Position numbers and translations under genes: made by a program
IMG/VR virus record: IMGVR_UViG_3300020190_000283
Coordinates: 1-28,052 of that record
Reading direction: 5' to 3' (one strand)
DNA length: 28,052 bases
Source: a virus
Part shown: positions 1 through 5,421 of the stretch, in pieces
Numbering within the stretch: position 1 is the stretch's first letter
Layout of the letters: every line of letters starts with the position of its first letter
Notes under the pieces: generated by a model
Told to the model about the DNA's origin: nothing
What the model saw: the letters and a program-made list of their open reading frames with translations, nothing else
Databases searched by the model: none

Positions 1-237
1 ATCTTTATCCTTCACCATCCACTCATAGATCTTCTGCCATGCCGGCATATGGTCATCTCGGCATATCTGCCTTAGTGGCTCTCCGTTAGCGAGTCGTTCG
101 CATATCTCTGCGGCGAGCTCCGGGGTGTATTTGGATGGGCGGCCAATCTTAGGTTTCGGCGGGGCTTCTCCCGGGGCCGCAGCCGCCGTGACGGTCATCT
201 CTGCCGTTGGCTTGGTCTTCTTACGTGTTTCAGGCAT
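1..237 (-). CDS. Terminase small subunit, partial (C-terminus beyond window edge)
   Basis: The first 79 codons are present, reading off the left edge. After an Ala/Pro-rich lead of about 30 residues comes GRPSKYTPELAAEICERLA, followed by a segment ending in the YEWM part of a helix-turn-helix. This is the typical start of a phage terminase small subunit, which recognises the packaging site and delivers it to the large subunit. The start is the ATG at 237-235, with GGAATAAGGG just upstream. The large subunit should follow to the left of the window. Family assignment is from recognised motifs only; a DNA-binding regulator of the same fold is a less likely alternative. Confidence 0.8.
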   Translation of the reverse strand, partial: MPETRKKTKPTAEMTVTAAAAPGEAPPKPKIGRPSKYTPELAAEICERLANGEPLRQICRDDHMPAWQKIYEWMVKDKD

Positions 238-276
238 TACCCTTATTCCTACGTGTTTGGTTGATGCGGCGAATTC

Positions 277-306
277 TAACCGGCGGTTAGCCAGCGGTCT
301 AGGGCG
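277..306. repeat. Degenerate iteron-like elements
   Basis: A perfect inverted repeat TAACCG-G-CGGTTA lies at 277-289. Its right arm starts a GGTTAGCCAGC unit (GGTT at 285), and a further weak unit, GGTCTAGGGC, begins exactly 11 bases later at 296. Core and spacing match the better array at 550-593, so this looks like a decayed or auxiliary copy. It is short enough to be chance. Confidence 0.35.
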
Positions 307-514
307 GAGGGCCAGATTTGGCGGTTTCCTCGGTGCCGAGTAGAAAGCAGGAAAAAACCCCGGCGTCCCGCATCCTCTGTTGCCTGCTTAACACCCTCCA
401 AACTCTGGCGGGGGCCGGGTTGTGTACCCCAACCGAATCCCACCGTTGCCGGAATCCTGTGAGCCCGACCCCCTTACGGCTGAGACCCGCCCAAGCGTAA
501 AGGTCCCCGGATTT

Positions 515-534
515 AACGACTTCGGGGTGTCGTT
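515..534 (+). other. Hairpin with T-rich tail
   Basis: AACGAC at 515-520 pairs with GTCGTT at 529-534 around an 8-base loop, followed by TCTTTGTT on the plus strand. CCCCG at 505-509 could instead pair with CGGGG at 523-527, so the two folds exclude each other. No plus-strand gene upstream needs a terminator here, so the role is unclear. Confidence 0.3.
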
Positions 535-549
535 TCTTTGTTCAACCGA

Positions 550-593
550 CGGTTAACCTGCGGTTGACCTGCGGTTAGCCATCGGTTCACCAC
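550..593. repeat. Iteron array 1: four 11-bp tandem repeats
   Basis: Four head-to-tail 11-base units: CGGTTAACCTG (550-560), CGGTTGACCTG (561-571), CGGTTAGCCAT (572-582), CGGTTCACCAC (583-593). GGTT falls at 551, 562, 573 and 584, exactly one helical turn apart. An inverted half-site, AACCG-A-CGGTT, lies at 544-554. The first unit is identical to one on the opposite strand of the array inside the DUF1376 gene. Tandem helically phased sites of this kind usually bind an initiator or regulator cooperatively; that role here is inferred. Confidence 0.75.
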
Positions 594-602
594 TGCCCAA
601 AA

Positions 603-630
603 CCAGAAAAGGCGCCTTATTGAGCGCCTC
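603..630 (-). terminator. Rho-independent terminator of the 2680-653 operon
   Basis: On the minus strand AGGCGC (629-624) pairs with GCGCCT (615-610) around an 8-base loop, followed by TTTTCTGGTTTT. It lies 23 bases past the stop of the last gene of the minus-strand operon, where a terminator is expected, and would insulate the terminase gene from early transcription. Confidence 0.75.
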
Positions 631-652
631 TCTATCCTGCATTTTACTCCTC

Positions 653-997
653 TTAGTGAGACCTGAGAGATGGTTTTTCCCTAATGCCATGAAGCGTTTC
701 AATCTCGGCCACGATCTCGGTCAGGTTGCCCCAGCCCAAGTCGGAGTTGTGATCCCAGAGGTGCTCCTTGATGTCATAGTCCGATAGGGGCTGCTGCCGG
801 ACCGTGACCTTGCCGCTCAGTAGGATCGACCGGACCGCGCAGTCAAACCCAAAGCTCGCACCGTGCCGGTAAACCTCCTCCATGAACTCGAGGAACTTGG
901 ACCGCTGGGCGCCATCAGCGAACTCAATACCGAACTGCTCGGCCTGCTCGATCATCCTATGGGCCTCAGGGGGCCCGTCGTTAAACTTGATGGTCAT
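653..997 (-). CDS. Hypothetical protein, 114 aa
   Basis: Function not recognised. A soluble, mixed-charge protein with no signal peptide or membrane segment. The N-terminal half is acidic and helical; a GASFGFDCAVRSILL segment sits near the middle. The ATG start follows a near-perfect AAGGAGGTGA Shine-Dalgarno sequence that lies in the 3' end of the upstream gene, with which it overlaps by 17 bases. It is the last gene of the small early operon and is followed by a clear terminator. Short first-expressed phage genes of this kind often act on host functions, but nothing in the sequence says which. Confidence 0.7.
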   Translation of the reverse strand: MTIKFNDGPPEAHRMIEQAEQFGIEFADGAQRSKFLEFMEEVYRHGASFGFDCAVRSILLSGKVTVRQQPLSDYDIKEHLWDHNSDLGWGNLTEIVAEIETLHGIREKPSLRSH

Positions 998-1199
998 GAT
1001 TCACCTCCTTAGCCCGCGGGCCGTCTGAGCACCTTTTTACCGCATCCTTAAACCCCAGGCTATAGACATCGATGCACAGCTCCAGGAGCGCCACCCCGTG
1101 CAGGGTCTTGATGTCGGCCTTCAGGCCCTTCTCCTGCGCCCAGACCGCGAAGTCCTGCAGGGTGGGCATACCCCCTTTATGGTCAAACGGTACTTCCAT
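981..1199 (-). CDS. Hypothetical protein, 72 aa
   Basis: Function not recognised. A small soluble protein with mainly helical segments (LQDFAVWAQEKG; VALLELCIDVYSLGFKDAV). Its GFKDA-type segment resembles the GASFGFDCAV segment of the downstream 114-aa protein, so the two may be distantly related or interact; this is a weak similarity seen by eye. It overlaps the genes on both sides by 17 bases and is presumably translated together with them. Confidence 0.65.
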   Translation of the reverse strand: MEVPFDHKGGMPTLQDFAVWAQEKGLKADIKTLHGVALLELCIDVYSLGFKDAVKRCSDGPRAKEVNHDHQV

Positions 1200-1413
1200 T
1201 GTCGTTCTCCTCGATGGTTATGGTGTAGGTCTTACCCTGAATATCGACAACCGAGATCTGCTTTTTGGGAGACAGCATGCGGCCGTTTTCGTCCAGGTCA
1301 AACCGGATGGACCCTACGGTGTCGATTAGTGCCTTATCCCTGAGATCCTGGTCTTTCAGGTGCTTTTTGATCAGGTGGGCGATGTAATCGCAGTAAGCTA
1401 ACTTAATGGTCAT
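1183..1413 (-). CDS. Hypothetical protein, 76 aa
   Basis: Function not recognised. The N-terminal half is helical and basic (HLIKKHLKDQD); the C-terminal half looks like beta strands (SIRFDLDENGRM, KTYTITIEENDNG). It begins MTIK, as does the 114-aa protein downstream, but the rest differs. The ATG overlaps the stop of the upstream gene as ATGA, so translation is probably coupled. Confidence 0.65.
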   Translation of the reverse strand: MTIKLAYCDYIAHLIKKHLKDQDLRDKALIDTVGSIRFDLDENGRMLSPKKQISVVDIQGKTYTITIEENDNGSTV

Positions 1414-1643
1414 TTTTGGTCTTTCAGTTCAAAGATTTCCAAGGCGCGAACAAAAAGCTCTGGCCAAGTGGCCTGGATCTTCTCGCGGTTGGCTGGGTCA
1501 GCTCGGAACCAGGTAAGTGCCAGGGATTCCGCAAAGCCACCGAGGTGGCCGTTAGACATCACGTTGGCTGCCTGGTGAAATTCGACCGGCCGGCGCATCT
1601 TGATGCCACGCTCTTCATTGATAAGGTCTTGATAAGTTGTCAT
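1410..1643 (-). CDS. Hypothetical protein, 77 aa
   Basis: Function not recognised. A soluble helical protein, rich in aromatic residues towards the C-terminus (ALTWFRADPANREKIQATWPELFVRALEIFEL). The ATG has a good CAGGAGATCAAA ribosome site. A stable hairpin with a UUCG loop (1661-1676) sits in the leader just before this site, between this gene and the 125-aa gene upstream, and may tune its expression. Confidence 0.65.
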   Translation of the reverse strand: MTTYQDLINEERGIKMRRPVEFHQAANVMSNGHLGGFAESLALTWFRADPANREKIQATWPELFVRALEIFELKDQK

Positions 1644-1660
1644 TTTGATCTCCTGAAAAT

Positions 1661-1676
1661 GGGGGCCGAAGCCCCC
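1661..1676 (-). promoter_or_regulatory. Intercistronic hairpin with UUCG tetraloop
   Basis: On the minus strand GGGGGC-TTCG-GCCCCC forms a six-pair stem closed by a C(UUCG)G tetraloop, the most stable RNA tetraloop class. It is followed by ATTTT and then the AGGAG of the next gene. The short, interrupted T-tract makes it at best a leaky terminator; it could equally stabilise or punctuate the operon mRNA. Confidence 0.6.
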
Positions 1677-1681
1677 GGTTA

Positions 1682-2059
1682 TTAGAATGAATAGTCGTAA
1701 TACTCGTTACGCATTCCAAGAATCAGGCCGCCGTATTCGTGTTTGTTCCAGCGGCCGGTTTCTGCGTTCAATACAATGCGATCCCAACGATTGGTTTTTT
1801 TGTTTCTGCGAAAGTACCACTTAGTGCCATCCGGATTTGGTGAGAATTCATACTTCTGACTCTCACTCATACTGCGATCATCAACACGCTTGGCAGTATC
1901 TTGCTGCACCGTAATGATTTCCTTGTTTGAGTCCCAGCAAATAACCGTTGCTGCATGGCGGTCTGTATAACCAGTGATTGTTGCGGCCATACCGGCTTGC
2001 GGCTGGGGAGCGCCATTCGTCATTGCTTCGTACATTCTGTTTTGGAAAGATCCGTGCAT
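1682..2059 (-). CDS. Conserved phage-type hypothetical protein, 125 aa
   Basis: No function recognised. The first 30 residues are flexible and rich in Gln, Pro and Ala. The middle looks like a small beta domain (ITGYTDRHAATVICWDSNKEIITVQQD), and the C-terminal part is Trp/Arg/Tyr-rich (DGTKWYFRRNKK, then GGLILGMRNEYYDYSF). The aromatic C-terminal tail is reminiscent of small proteins I have seen in other phage early regions, without a known role. The ATG follows GAGGAGATAAAAA. Confidence 0.7.
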   Translation of the reverse strand: MHGSFQNRMYEAMTNGAPQPQAGMAATITGYTDRHAATVICWDSNKEIITVQQDTAKRVDDRSMSESQKYEFSPNPDGTKWYFRRNKKTNRWDRIVLNAETGRWNKHEYGGLILGMRNEYYDYSF

Positions 2060-2078
2060 TTTTTATCTCCTCAAAGTA

Positions 2079-2092
2079 GGGGCCGGAGCCCC
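2079..2092 (-). promoter_or_regulatory. Intercistronic hairpin with UCCG tetraloop
   Basis: On the minus strand GGGGC-TCCG-GCCCC forms a five-pair stem with a UNCG-type loop. It lies between the 90-aa and 125-aa genes and is followed by TACTTTGAGGAG, the ribosome site of the latter. It is a sister of the hairpin at 1661-1676, with the same position relative to the downstream ribosome site. Confidence 0.55.
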
Positions 2093-2097
2093 GTGAA

Positions 2098-2370
2098 TTA
2101 AGAAAACCAATAGGTCTTGCCAAACAAGCAAATACCGGTAGTACCAGACCGCAAAGCAGCCGAGTCAAGGGCGGCCTGAACGACCATGTTCTTGTCCAAA
2201 AAAGCCACGGTCTCAACCGGGCGACAGCCATCACCCTCAGTGAAGGTGAAGTTGTTTTTGCTGCGAAGACGGCAGATGAACTTGTCGTCCATCTCTTTGA
2301 TGTACTCCACGATCAACCACTCATCACCGGCGTGGTCGATTGAGGGGCGAGCTGAGATTGTTGTTGCCAT
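2098..2370 (-). CDS. Hypothetical protein, 90 aa
   Basis: Function not recognised. A compact soluble protein with alternating beta-like stretches (EWLIVEYIKEMDDKFICRL, TGICLFGKTYWFS) and two cysteines. It starts at an ATG with CAGGAGATCAAC upstream, 13 bases after the first gene of the operon, and ends just before the hairpin at 2079-2092. Confidence 0.65.
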   Translation of the reverse strand: MATTISARPSIDHAGDEWLIVEYIKEMDDKFICRLRSKNNFTFTEGDGCRPVETVAFLDKNMVVQAALDSAALRSGTTGICLFGKTYWFS

Positions 2371-2383
2371 GTTGATCTCCTGA

Positions 2384-2680
2384 TTAACGTGCGGTAGTTT
2401 TGACAGAGAAGACTGCGGTGGTCTTGGTGTACTTTGCGACTACGTCAGCTGATACGCCAAGGTCAGACAGCAGAGCTTTGTAATCAACGGTGGAGCGGTT
2501 AGCCTCAACCACGGTTGCTTTGAAGAGGTTGCCCTCAAAGACTTTGGAGCCGTTAGGTGCGGTGGCTGAATCTTTAAGCTCGTCTTTGATTGAGTCGGCC
2601 TGGGCTGTCAGATCGGCGATCTGGGCGAGCAGCATGCCCAGCTGATCTACGTTGGTGGTAATCATGTCGGTGGTTTTCAT
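2384..2680 (-). CDS. Hypothetical protein, 98 aa, first gene of early operon
   Basis: Function not recognised. The N-terminal 40 residues form a likely amphipathic helix or coiled coil (QLGMLLAQIADLTAQADSIKDEL). The rest is a small mixed domain with FKATVVEANRSTVDYKALLSDLG, reminiscent of small phage proteins whose role I do not know. The ATG has AAAGGAAA at good spacing. The promoter at 2725-2753 reads directly into this gene. Confidence 0.7.
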   Translation of the reverse strand: MKTTDMITTNVDQLGMLLAQIADLTAQADSIKDELKDSATAPNGSKVFEGNLFKATVVEANRSTVDYKALLSDLGVSADVVAKYTKTTAVFSVKTTAR

Positions 2681-2696
2681 TTCGCTTTCCTTTCGC

Positions 2697-2743
2697 TGTA
2701 ACGATCACAGTGACCGTAGATAGAAATGTAATCGTTCGTTACA
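2697..2743. promoter_or_regulatory. Operator-like inverted repeat at the early promoter
   Basis: TGTAACGA at 2697-2704 is the exact reverse complement of TCGTTACA at 2736-2743. Inside lies a smaller palindrome, TCAC-A-GTGA (2705-2713). The arms flank the -10 box and reach into the spacer of the minus-strand promoter, which is where a repressor would block it. The binding protein is unknown; the Cro-like protein of this phage is one candidate. Confidence 0.5.
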
Positions 2744-2753
2744 CCCCCTGCAA
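2725..2753 (-). promoter_or_regulatory. Sigma-70 promoter for the 2680-653 operon
   Basis: On the minus strand the -35 box is TTGCAG (2753-2748) and the -10 box TACATT (2730-2725), 17 bases apart. Just upstream lie two runs of seven A's separated by GT (2758-2776 region), as in an UP element for the RNA polymerase alpha subunit. The first gene starts about 45 bases downstream of the -10 box. Confidence 0.6.
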
Positions 2754-2789
2754 CCCCTTTTTTTACTTTTTTTACTATAACCCCATAAA

Positions 2790-3092
2790 TTACTCAGGTA
2801 TTAGTCTGGGGGCCTCAGCTAACACCCGCCGGCAGTCCTCCTGTAGGTCAGCCTCGGTGAACCCCCAATGCTTTGGGAAGCCCTTCGTGCCCAGCCCGTG
2901 GACGCCTGTAGGCCCGCGGTGATGCTCGGGGCAGAGTGGGATGGCCTGGGAGTGCGGCGCCCGCCTGGCGCCCCCTACGCCCGTCCTAGGGTGGTGGATC
3001 TCGGCCGGGGTGCCCGGGTAGCCCATGCGCCGGCAAACAGCGCAGCCTAGTTCGGCTAGGGCAGACAGGTGGCGCTTCTCGTCTTTTGTCAC
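2790..3092 (-). CDS. Ref-like HNH nuclease (RecA-dependent nuclease family)
   Basis: A 100-aa protein with the pattern of the phage P1 Ref nuclease domain: a CAVCRRMG zinc-knuckle-like pair of cysteines (C18, C21), then PAEIHHPR, a Gly/Arg-rich loop, HSQAIPLCPEHHRG and GVHGLGTKGFPKHWG. The His-rich parts match the HNH fold. P1 Ref cuts DNA at RecA-made displacement loops; here it could act in phage recombination. It lacks the long basic N-terminal arm of P1 Ref, as do many phage relatives. The start is a GTG overlapping the upstream stop as GTGA. It is the last gene of the long operon; no hairpin terminator follows. Confidence 0.75.
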   Translation of the reverse strand: MTKDEKRHLSALAELGCAVCRRMGYPGTPAEIHHPRTGVGGARRAPHSQAIPLCPEHHRGPTGVHGLGTKGFPKHWGFTEADLQEDCRRVLAEAPRLIPE

Positions 3093-3301
3093 TTCTGCTT
3101 AGCGTGATACTTCTTATTCTGCTCACCAACCCACAGGCCAGCGCACACCATTTCAAGTTCTTCGCTAGGCGGGTCAGATTTCAGGGCGTAGTGCATGCCT
3201 ACTTTAAATCCCTCTGCGTGAGCACGATCTATTTTGTTGTCAATGAGTAGCCAAACCAAACCAACTACGCAAAGAATAGCTACTGTGTTGTAAAAGTTCA
3301 T
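3089..3301 (-). CDS. Small membrane-anchored protein, 70 aa
   Basis: Function not recognised. Residues about 5-20 (NTVAILCVVGLVWLLI) form one N-terminal membrane segment, followed by a 50-residue hydrophilic tail ending in basic residues. There is no lipobox or clear signal-peptidase site, so it is probably a signal anchor. Its ATG overlaps the upstream stop as ATGA, and its stop overlaps the GTG of the Ref-like gene. Confidence 0.65.
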   Translation of the reverse strand: MNFYNTVAILCVVGLVWLLIDNKIDRAHAEGFKVGMHYALKSDPPSEELEMVCAGLWVGEQNKKYHAKQK

Positions 3302-3933
3302 TCTGTCCTCTCGTCAATGGAATAAAACCAGGAACTGCCCGTCGTCCACTTGGCCGTGCTCTCGACTGACCAGGTGTTACTCGGGACCAAGAAATCAGGA
3401 AACTTTGTTTCGTTTGGGACCATGCTCAGGTCGTAAAACAGACACCGGTTATTGGGCTGCGCTGCAAACTGTCCGTTATCCAGCTTCAGGATATTGAACG
3501 ACTTATGCTCTTGGGTGCCTTCTGTAAATGTCAGGTCTAGTCGGTTGTGATCGGCCGCGCAGAAATCTACCGTGAACATATAGCTGCCAAAGTAGAACTG
3601 GCGGTCCTTGCAGTAGAACTTAGCCTTGAGTCCCCGGAGGTTTGACTTCTCCACTACCGTTAAGTCGTAGGACATACAGTCCCAGATCTGAAGATAGTCC
3701 AGTGGCAGCGGCTCCTCGACAGCTTTCCAGACATAGGCCGACAACGGGAGCTTGTCGTACAAAGCGCCGTAGTTAGTCAACAAAGATTCGATCCGCAACG
3801 CCTGGCCCTTGATCGACTTGACCGTCATCCAGACGCATGGCTCAAGTTCCCCGTGTCGCCTGGTCTGATCGTACAGATACTCTGCTTTAACAAAGCACTT
3901 AATCGGGGGGATGTTGGCTACTAAGAAACTCAC
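3298..3933 (-). CDS. Conserved aquatic-phage hypothetical protein, 211 aa
   Basis: No function recognised, but the order of motifs (KAEYLYD, GELEPCVWMTVKSI, LLTNYGALYDKLPLSAYVWK, LDYLQIWDCMSYDLTV, HKSFNILKLDNGQFAAQPNNR) recalls a protein I associate with marine and freshwater phages; this is from memory. It is rich in Tyr, Trp and Phe and has no membrane segment. An ATG 18 bases upstream (3951) is possible, but the GTG at 3933 has GGAGAG at ideal spacing and forms the GTGA overlap common in this operon. It follows directly on the TGT-like gene, so a shared task is possible. Confidence 0.7.
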   Translation of the reverse strand: MSFLVANIPPIKCFVKAEYLYDQTRRHGELEPCVWMTVKSIKGQALRIESLLTNYGALYDKLPLSAYVWKAVEEPLPLDYLQIWDCMSYDLTVVEKSNLRGLKAKFYCKDRQFYFGSYMFTVDFCAADHNRLDLTFTEGTQEHKSFNILKLDNGQFAAQPNNRCLFYDLSMVPNETKFPDFLVPSNTWSVESTAKWTTGSSWFYSIDERTE

Positions 3934-4616
3934 TTTATCTCTCCAATCCAATCTAATTGTAGTGATGACTTAAATTTCAGCGGTGGATTTTTAGCGTCTA
4001 TTCTTTGCGCCATAACTTCTGGTTCTAAATTTGAGATTGCATGATTCCTCGCGATATTAGACGAATCTGCTGAAGATAAAGGCCAGCGGCCATCAGACTG
4101 TCCTAGCATCCTCATTCCGTGAATCCAAGGGAGATACCTTCTGGTCTTTGTCAACATCTCAAAGACTTGATCCATCCTCTGTTCCCACTTTCTTGTGCCG
4201 ATCTGCCAAAAATCGCCAGAAGACCCAAGACAAACACGCCCATAGGTATCCGCAAGCTCTTGCAGCCACTCCAAAGAAAGATTGAAATGCCAAACTGCTG
4301 CGGATAATTCTTTCGGAAAAGGCCAGTCGCTCATGTACTCCCGCTGCTCTTCTACCGATCCCCCAATGACATCAGGTATTACTGCCCAATTTGGATGTGC
4401 AAGATATTCTTCGCACCACGCATAGAACCCTGGCTTATCCATTGGTTTGCCTTTTGTGTAGGCAGTAAAAGCACCATTGTCCATCATCAGACTTTGACCA
4501 ATTTGCAAGCACGTTTCTAGGTCTCTTGGGTCTGCAAAAGAGACACAAAAGTGCCTCCCCTGCATCTCCAACAACTTAGACCTTGGCGTGATTGGTGTGC
4601 CGTGATAGTGGATCAT
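3930..4616 (-). CDS. TGT/DpdA-like family protein (putative base transglycosylase)
   Basis: A 228-aa protein starting MIHYHGTPITP, with motifs spaced as in a TIM barrel of the tRNA-guanine transglycosylase superfamily: MMDNGAF (44-50, comparable with the DSGGF motif carrying the catalytic Asp of TGT), AVIPDVIGG (78-86), VWHFN (108-112), LGSSG (130-134), IHGMRML (165-171) and SSADSSN (181-187, a possible second Asp). TGT exchanges guanine for a 7-deazaguanine in tRNA; the related phage DpdA enzymes do so in DNA. It is shorter than bacterial TGT and lacks the cysteine zinc site. No deazaguanine synthesis genes are recognised with certainty in this window. The assignment to this superfamily is an inference from motif order; a plain hypothetical protein is the safe call. 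Confidence 0.6.
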   Translation of the reverse strand: MIHYHGTPITPRSKLLEMQGRHFCVSFADPRDLETCLQIGQSLMMDNGAFTAYTKGKPMDKPGFYAWCEEYLAHPNWAVIPDVIGGSVEEQREYMSDWPFPKELSAAVWHFNLSLEWLQELADTYGRVCLGSSGDFWQIGTRKWEQRMDQVFEMLTKTRRYLPWIHGMRMLGQSDGRWPLSSADSSNIARNHAISNLEPEVMAQRIDAKNPPLKFKSSLQLDWIGEIK

Positions 4617-4981
4617 TAACGTTTTGTAGAGATATAAACGCCGTGATGAAAACCTGTTAAAACTTGGTTACCACCAAATTTTTGTGCCAATCTATCCGCA
4701 AAAATTTCGTGATAGTCGCTCTGTAAATTTTCTACAAACTCTAATAAATCTTCAACTAAAATCACTTTTGTAGTTTTAATTTTTAATTTGTATTTAATTT
4801 CTAAATTATTAACAGGACATGGTTTACTGAAAATAACTTTATATTGATTGACCTGACATGGGCATTTCATCTCTAGTGCTTGGCGTAGTGCTTCAATTGC
4901 TGGAGTCTTTGCTCTCCATTTGCCTAAGTTTGCTTCCAAAGCCTCCAATGCCTGCTCTGCTGCTTTTCTCAAGTCGCTCAT
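4616..4981 (-). CDS. Chimeric 121-aa protein: phage helical N-terminus plus AT-rich C-terminal domain
   Basis: Residues 1-38 are the common phage helical segment (AAEQALEALEANLG ... AIEALRQALE). From about residue 40 (left of position 4862) base use changes sharply to AT-rich codons and the protein becomes Lys/Ile-rich. The C-terminal part contains PCPV (54-57), ILVEDLLEFVENL (74-86), DYHE (89-92) and TGFHHGVYIST (109-119). This order loosely recalls T-fold enzymes such as QueF, which have CP, FHE and a GG-I motif, but the QueF signature is absent. The junction suggests fusion of a foreign segment. Function unknown. The ATG overlaps the upstream stop as ATGA. Confidence 0.65.
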   Translation of the reverse strand: MSDLRKAAEQALEALEANLGKWRAKTPAIEALRQALEMKCPCQVNQYKVIFSKPCPVNNLEIKYKLKIKTTKVILVEDLLEFVENLQSDYHEIFADRLAQKFGGNQVLTGFHHGVYISTKR

Positions 4982-5181
4982 CTCACCCTCACCTGACAGT
5001 TATACGTCTGCGCTCCATCGCGGAACGATCCCATGAATCGGCAATCCTCAGTAATCAATTTTTCTTCCAGGGCCATGCCCATCCAAAATGCGACGAGCGC
5101 CAACACCACACAACCGAATGAGGTGCGCCAACGTGCTACGCACCATTCCCACATTTTTTTTAAATCAATTAAGTCTTTCAT
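4978..5181 (-). CDS. Small single-pass membrane protein, 67 aa
   Basis: Function not recognised. A helical N-terminus with several Trp (KMWEWCVARWRTSFG) is followed by one membrane segment at about residues 23-37 (CVVLALVAFWMGMAL) and a short tail with a Cys pair (C47, C62) that could form a disulphide if periplasmic. It overlaps both neighbours by 4 bases (ATGA). Confidence 0.6.
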   Translation of the reverse strand: MKDLIDLKKMWEWCVARWRTSFGCVVLALVAFWMGMALEEKLITEDCRFMGSFRDGAQTYNCQVRVR

Positions 5182-5411
5182 TTTTTCTCTCCAAATAAAT
5201 TAATTTGGTACCACTTTAGATCATTCTTAACTTTCTTAATTTTCCGAATCTTTTCAACCATTACATGCACTGTTTTTGGAAATGGCCATGACAGGGTTCC
5301 TTCTACCCTCACCATGAATCGCTCACCTTGGTCCAAAACGACAACGACCTCTCCCTTTTCGTTGGTTTCGCATATCAACACCCAGTCGCCCTCGACAATT
5401 TCCTGGCTCAC
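5178..5411 (-). CDS. Hypothetical protein, 77 aa, SH3-like
   Basis: Function not recognised. It begins SQEIVEGDWVLICETNEKGEVVVVLDQGERFMVRVEG, a run of short beta strands with a GDWV turn, which looks like a small SH3 or KOW-type barrel; the C-terminal third is basic (EKIRKIKKVKND). The GTG at 5411 is preferred because GAGGGTGG lies 5 bases before it and it sits 10 bases after the upstream stop; a GTG at 5447 would give 89 aa but overlaps more and has a weaker ribosome site. Confidence 0.6.
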   Translation of the reverse strand: MSQEIVEGDWVLICETNEKGEVVVVLDQGERFMVRVEGTLSWPFPKTVHVMVEKIRKIKKVKNDLKWYQINLFGEKK

Positions 5412-5421
5412 AATCCCACCC

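Larger units (their letters stand above)
238..652. other. Non-coding region between terminase and early operon
   Basis: About 415 bases without a convincing gene on either strand; the plus-strand frames that stay open here have no homology I recognise and poor start context. It holds a short inverted repeat (277-289), a hairpin with a T-rich plus-strand tail (515-534), four 11-bp tandem repeats (550-593) and a minus-strand terminator (603-630). Its place beside the terminase gene makes it a candidate for the packaging site or an origin, but nothing seen proves either. Confidence 0.6.

Noticed and set aside
385-490. Possible tRNA on the minus strand (a GGCGGG/CCCGCC pairing and a GGTTG/CAACC hairpin)
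   Set aside because: No T-loop TTCRANY, no D-arm and no anticodon stem in register; only isolated stems.
318-500. Plus-strand open frame of 60 codons in the non-coding region
   Set aside because: Low-quality composition, poor ribosome site, no recognisable protein.
549-594. CRISPR array
   Set aside because: Units are 11 bases and abut without spacers; this is an iteron pattern.
1881-2234. Minus-strand 117-codon frame across two early genes
   Set aside because: Crosses a hairpin and two good ribosome sites; the 90-aa and 125-aa genes explain the region better.
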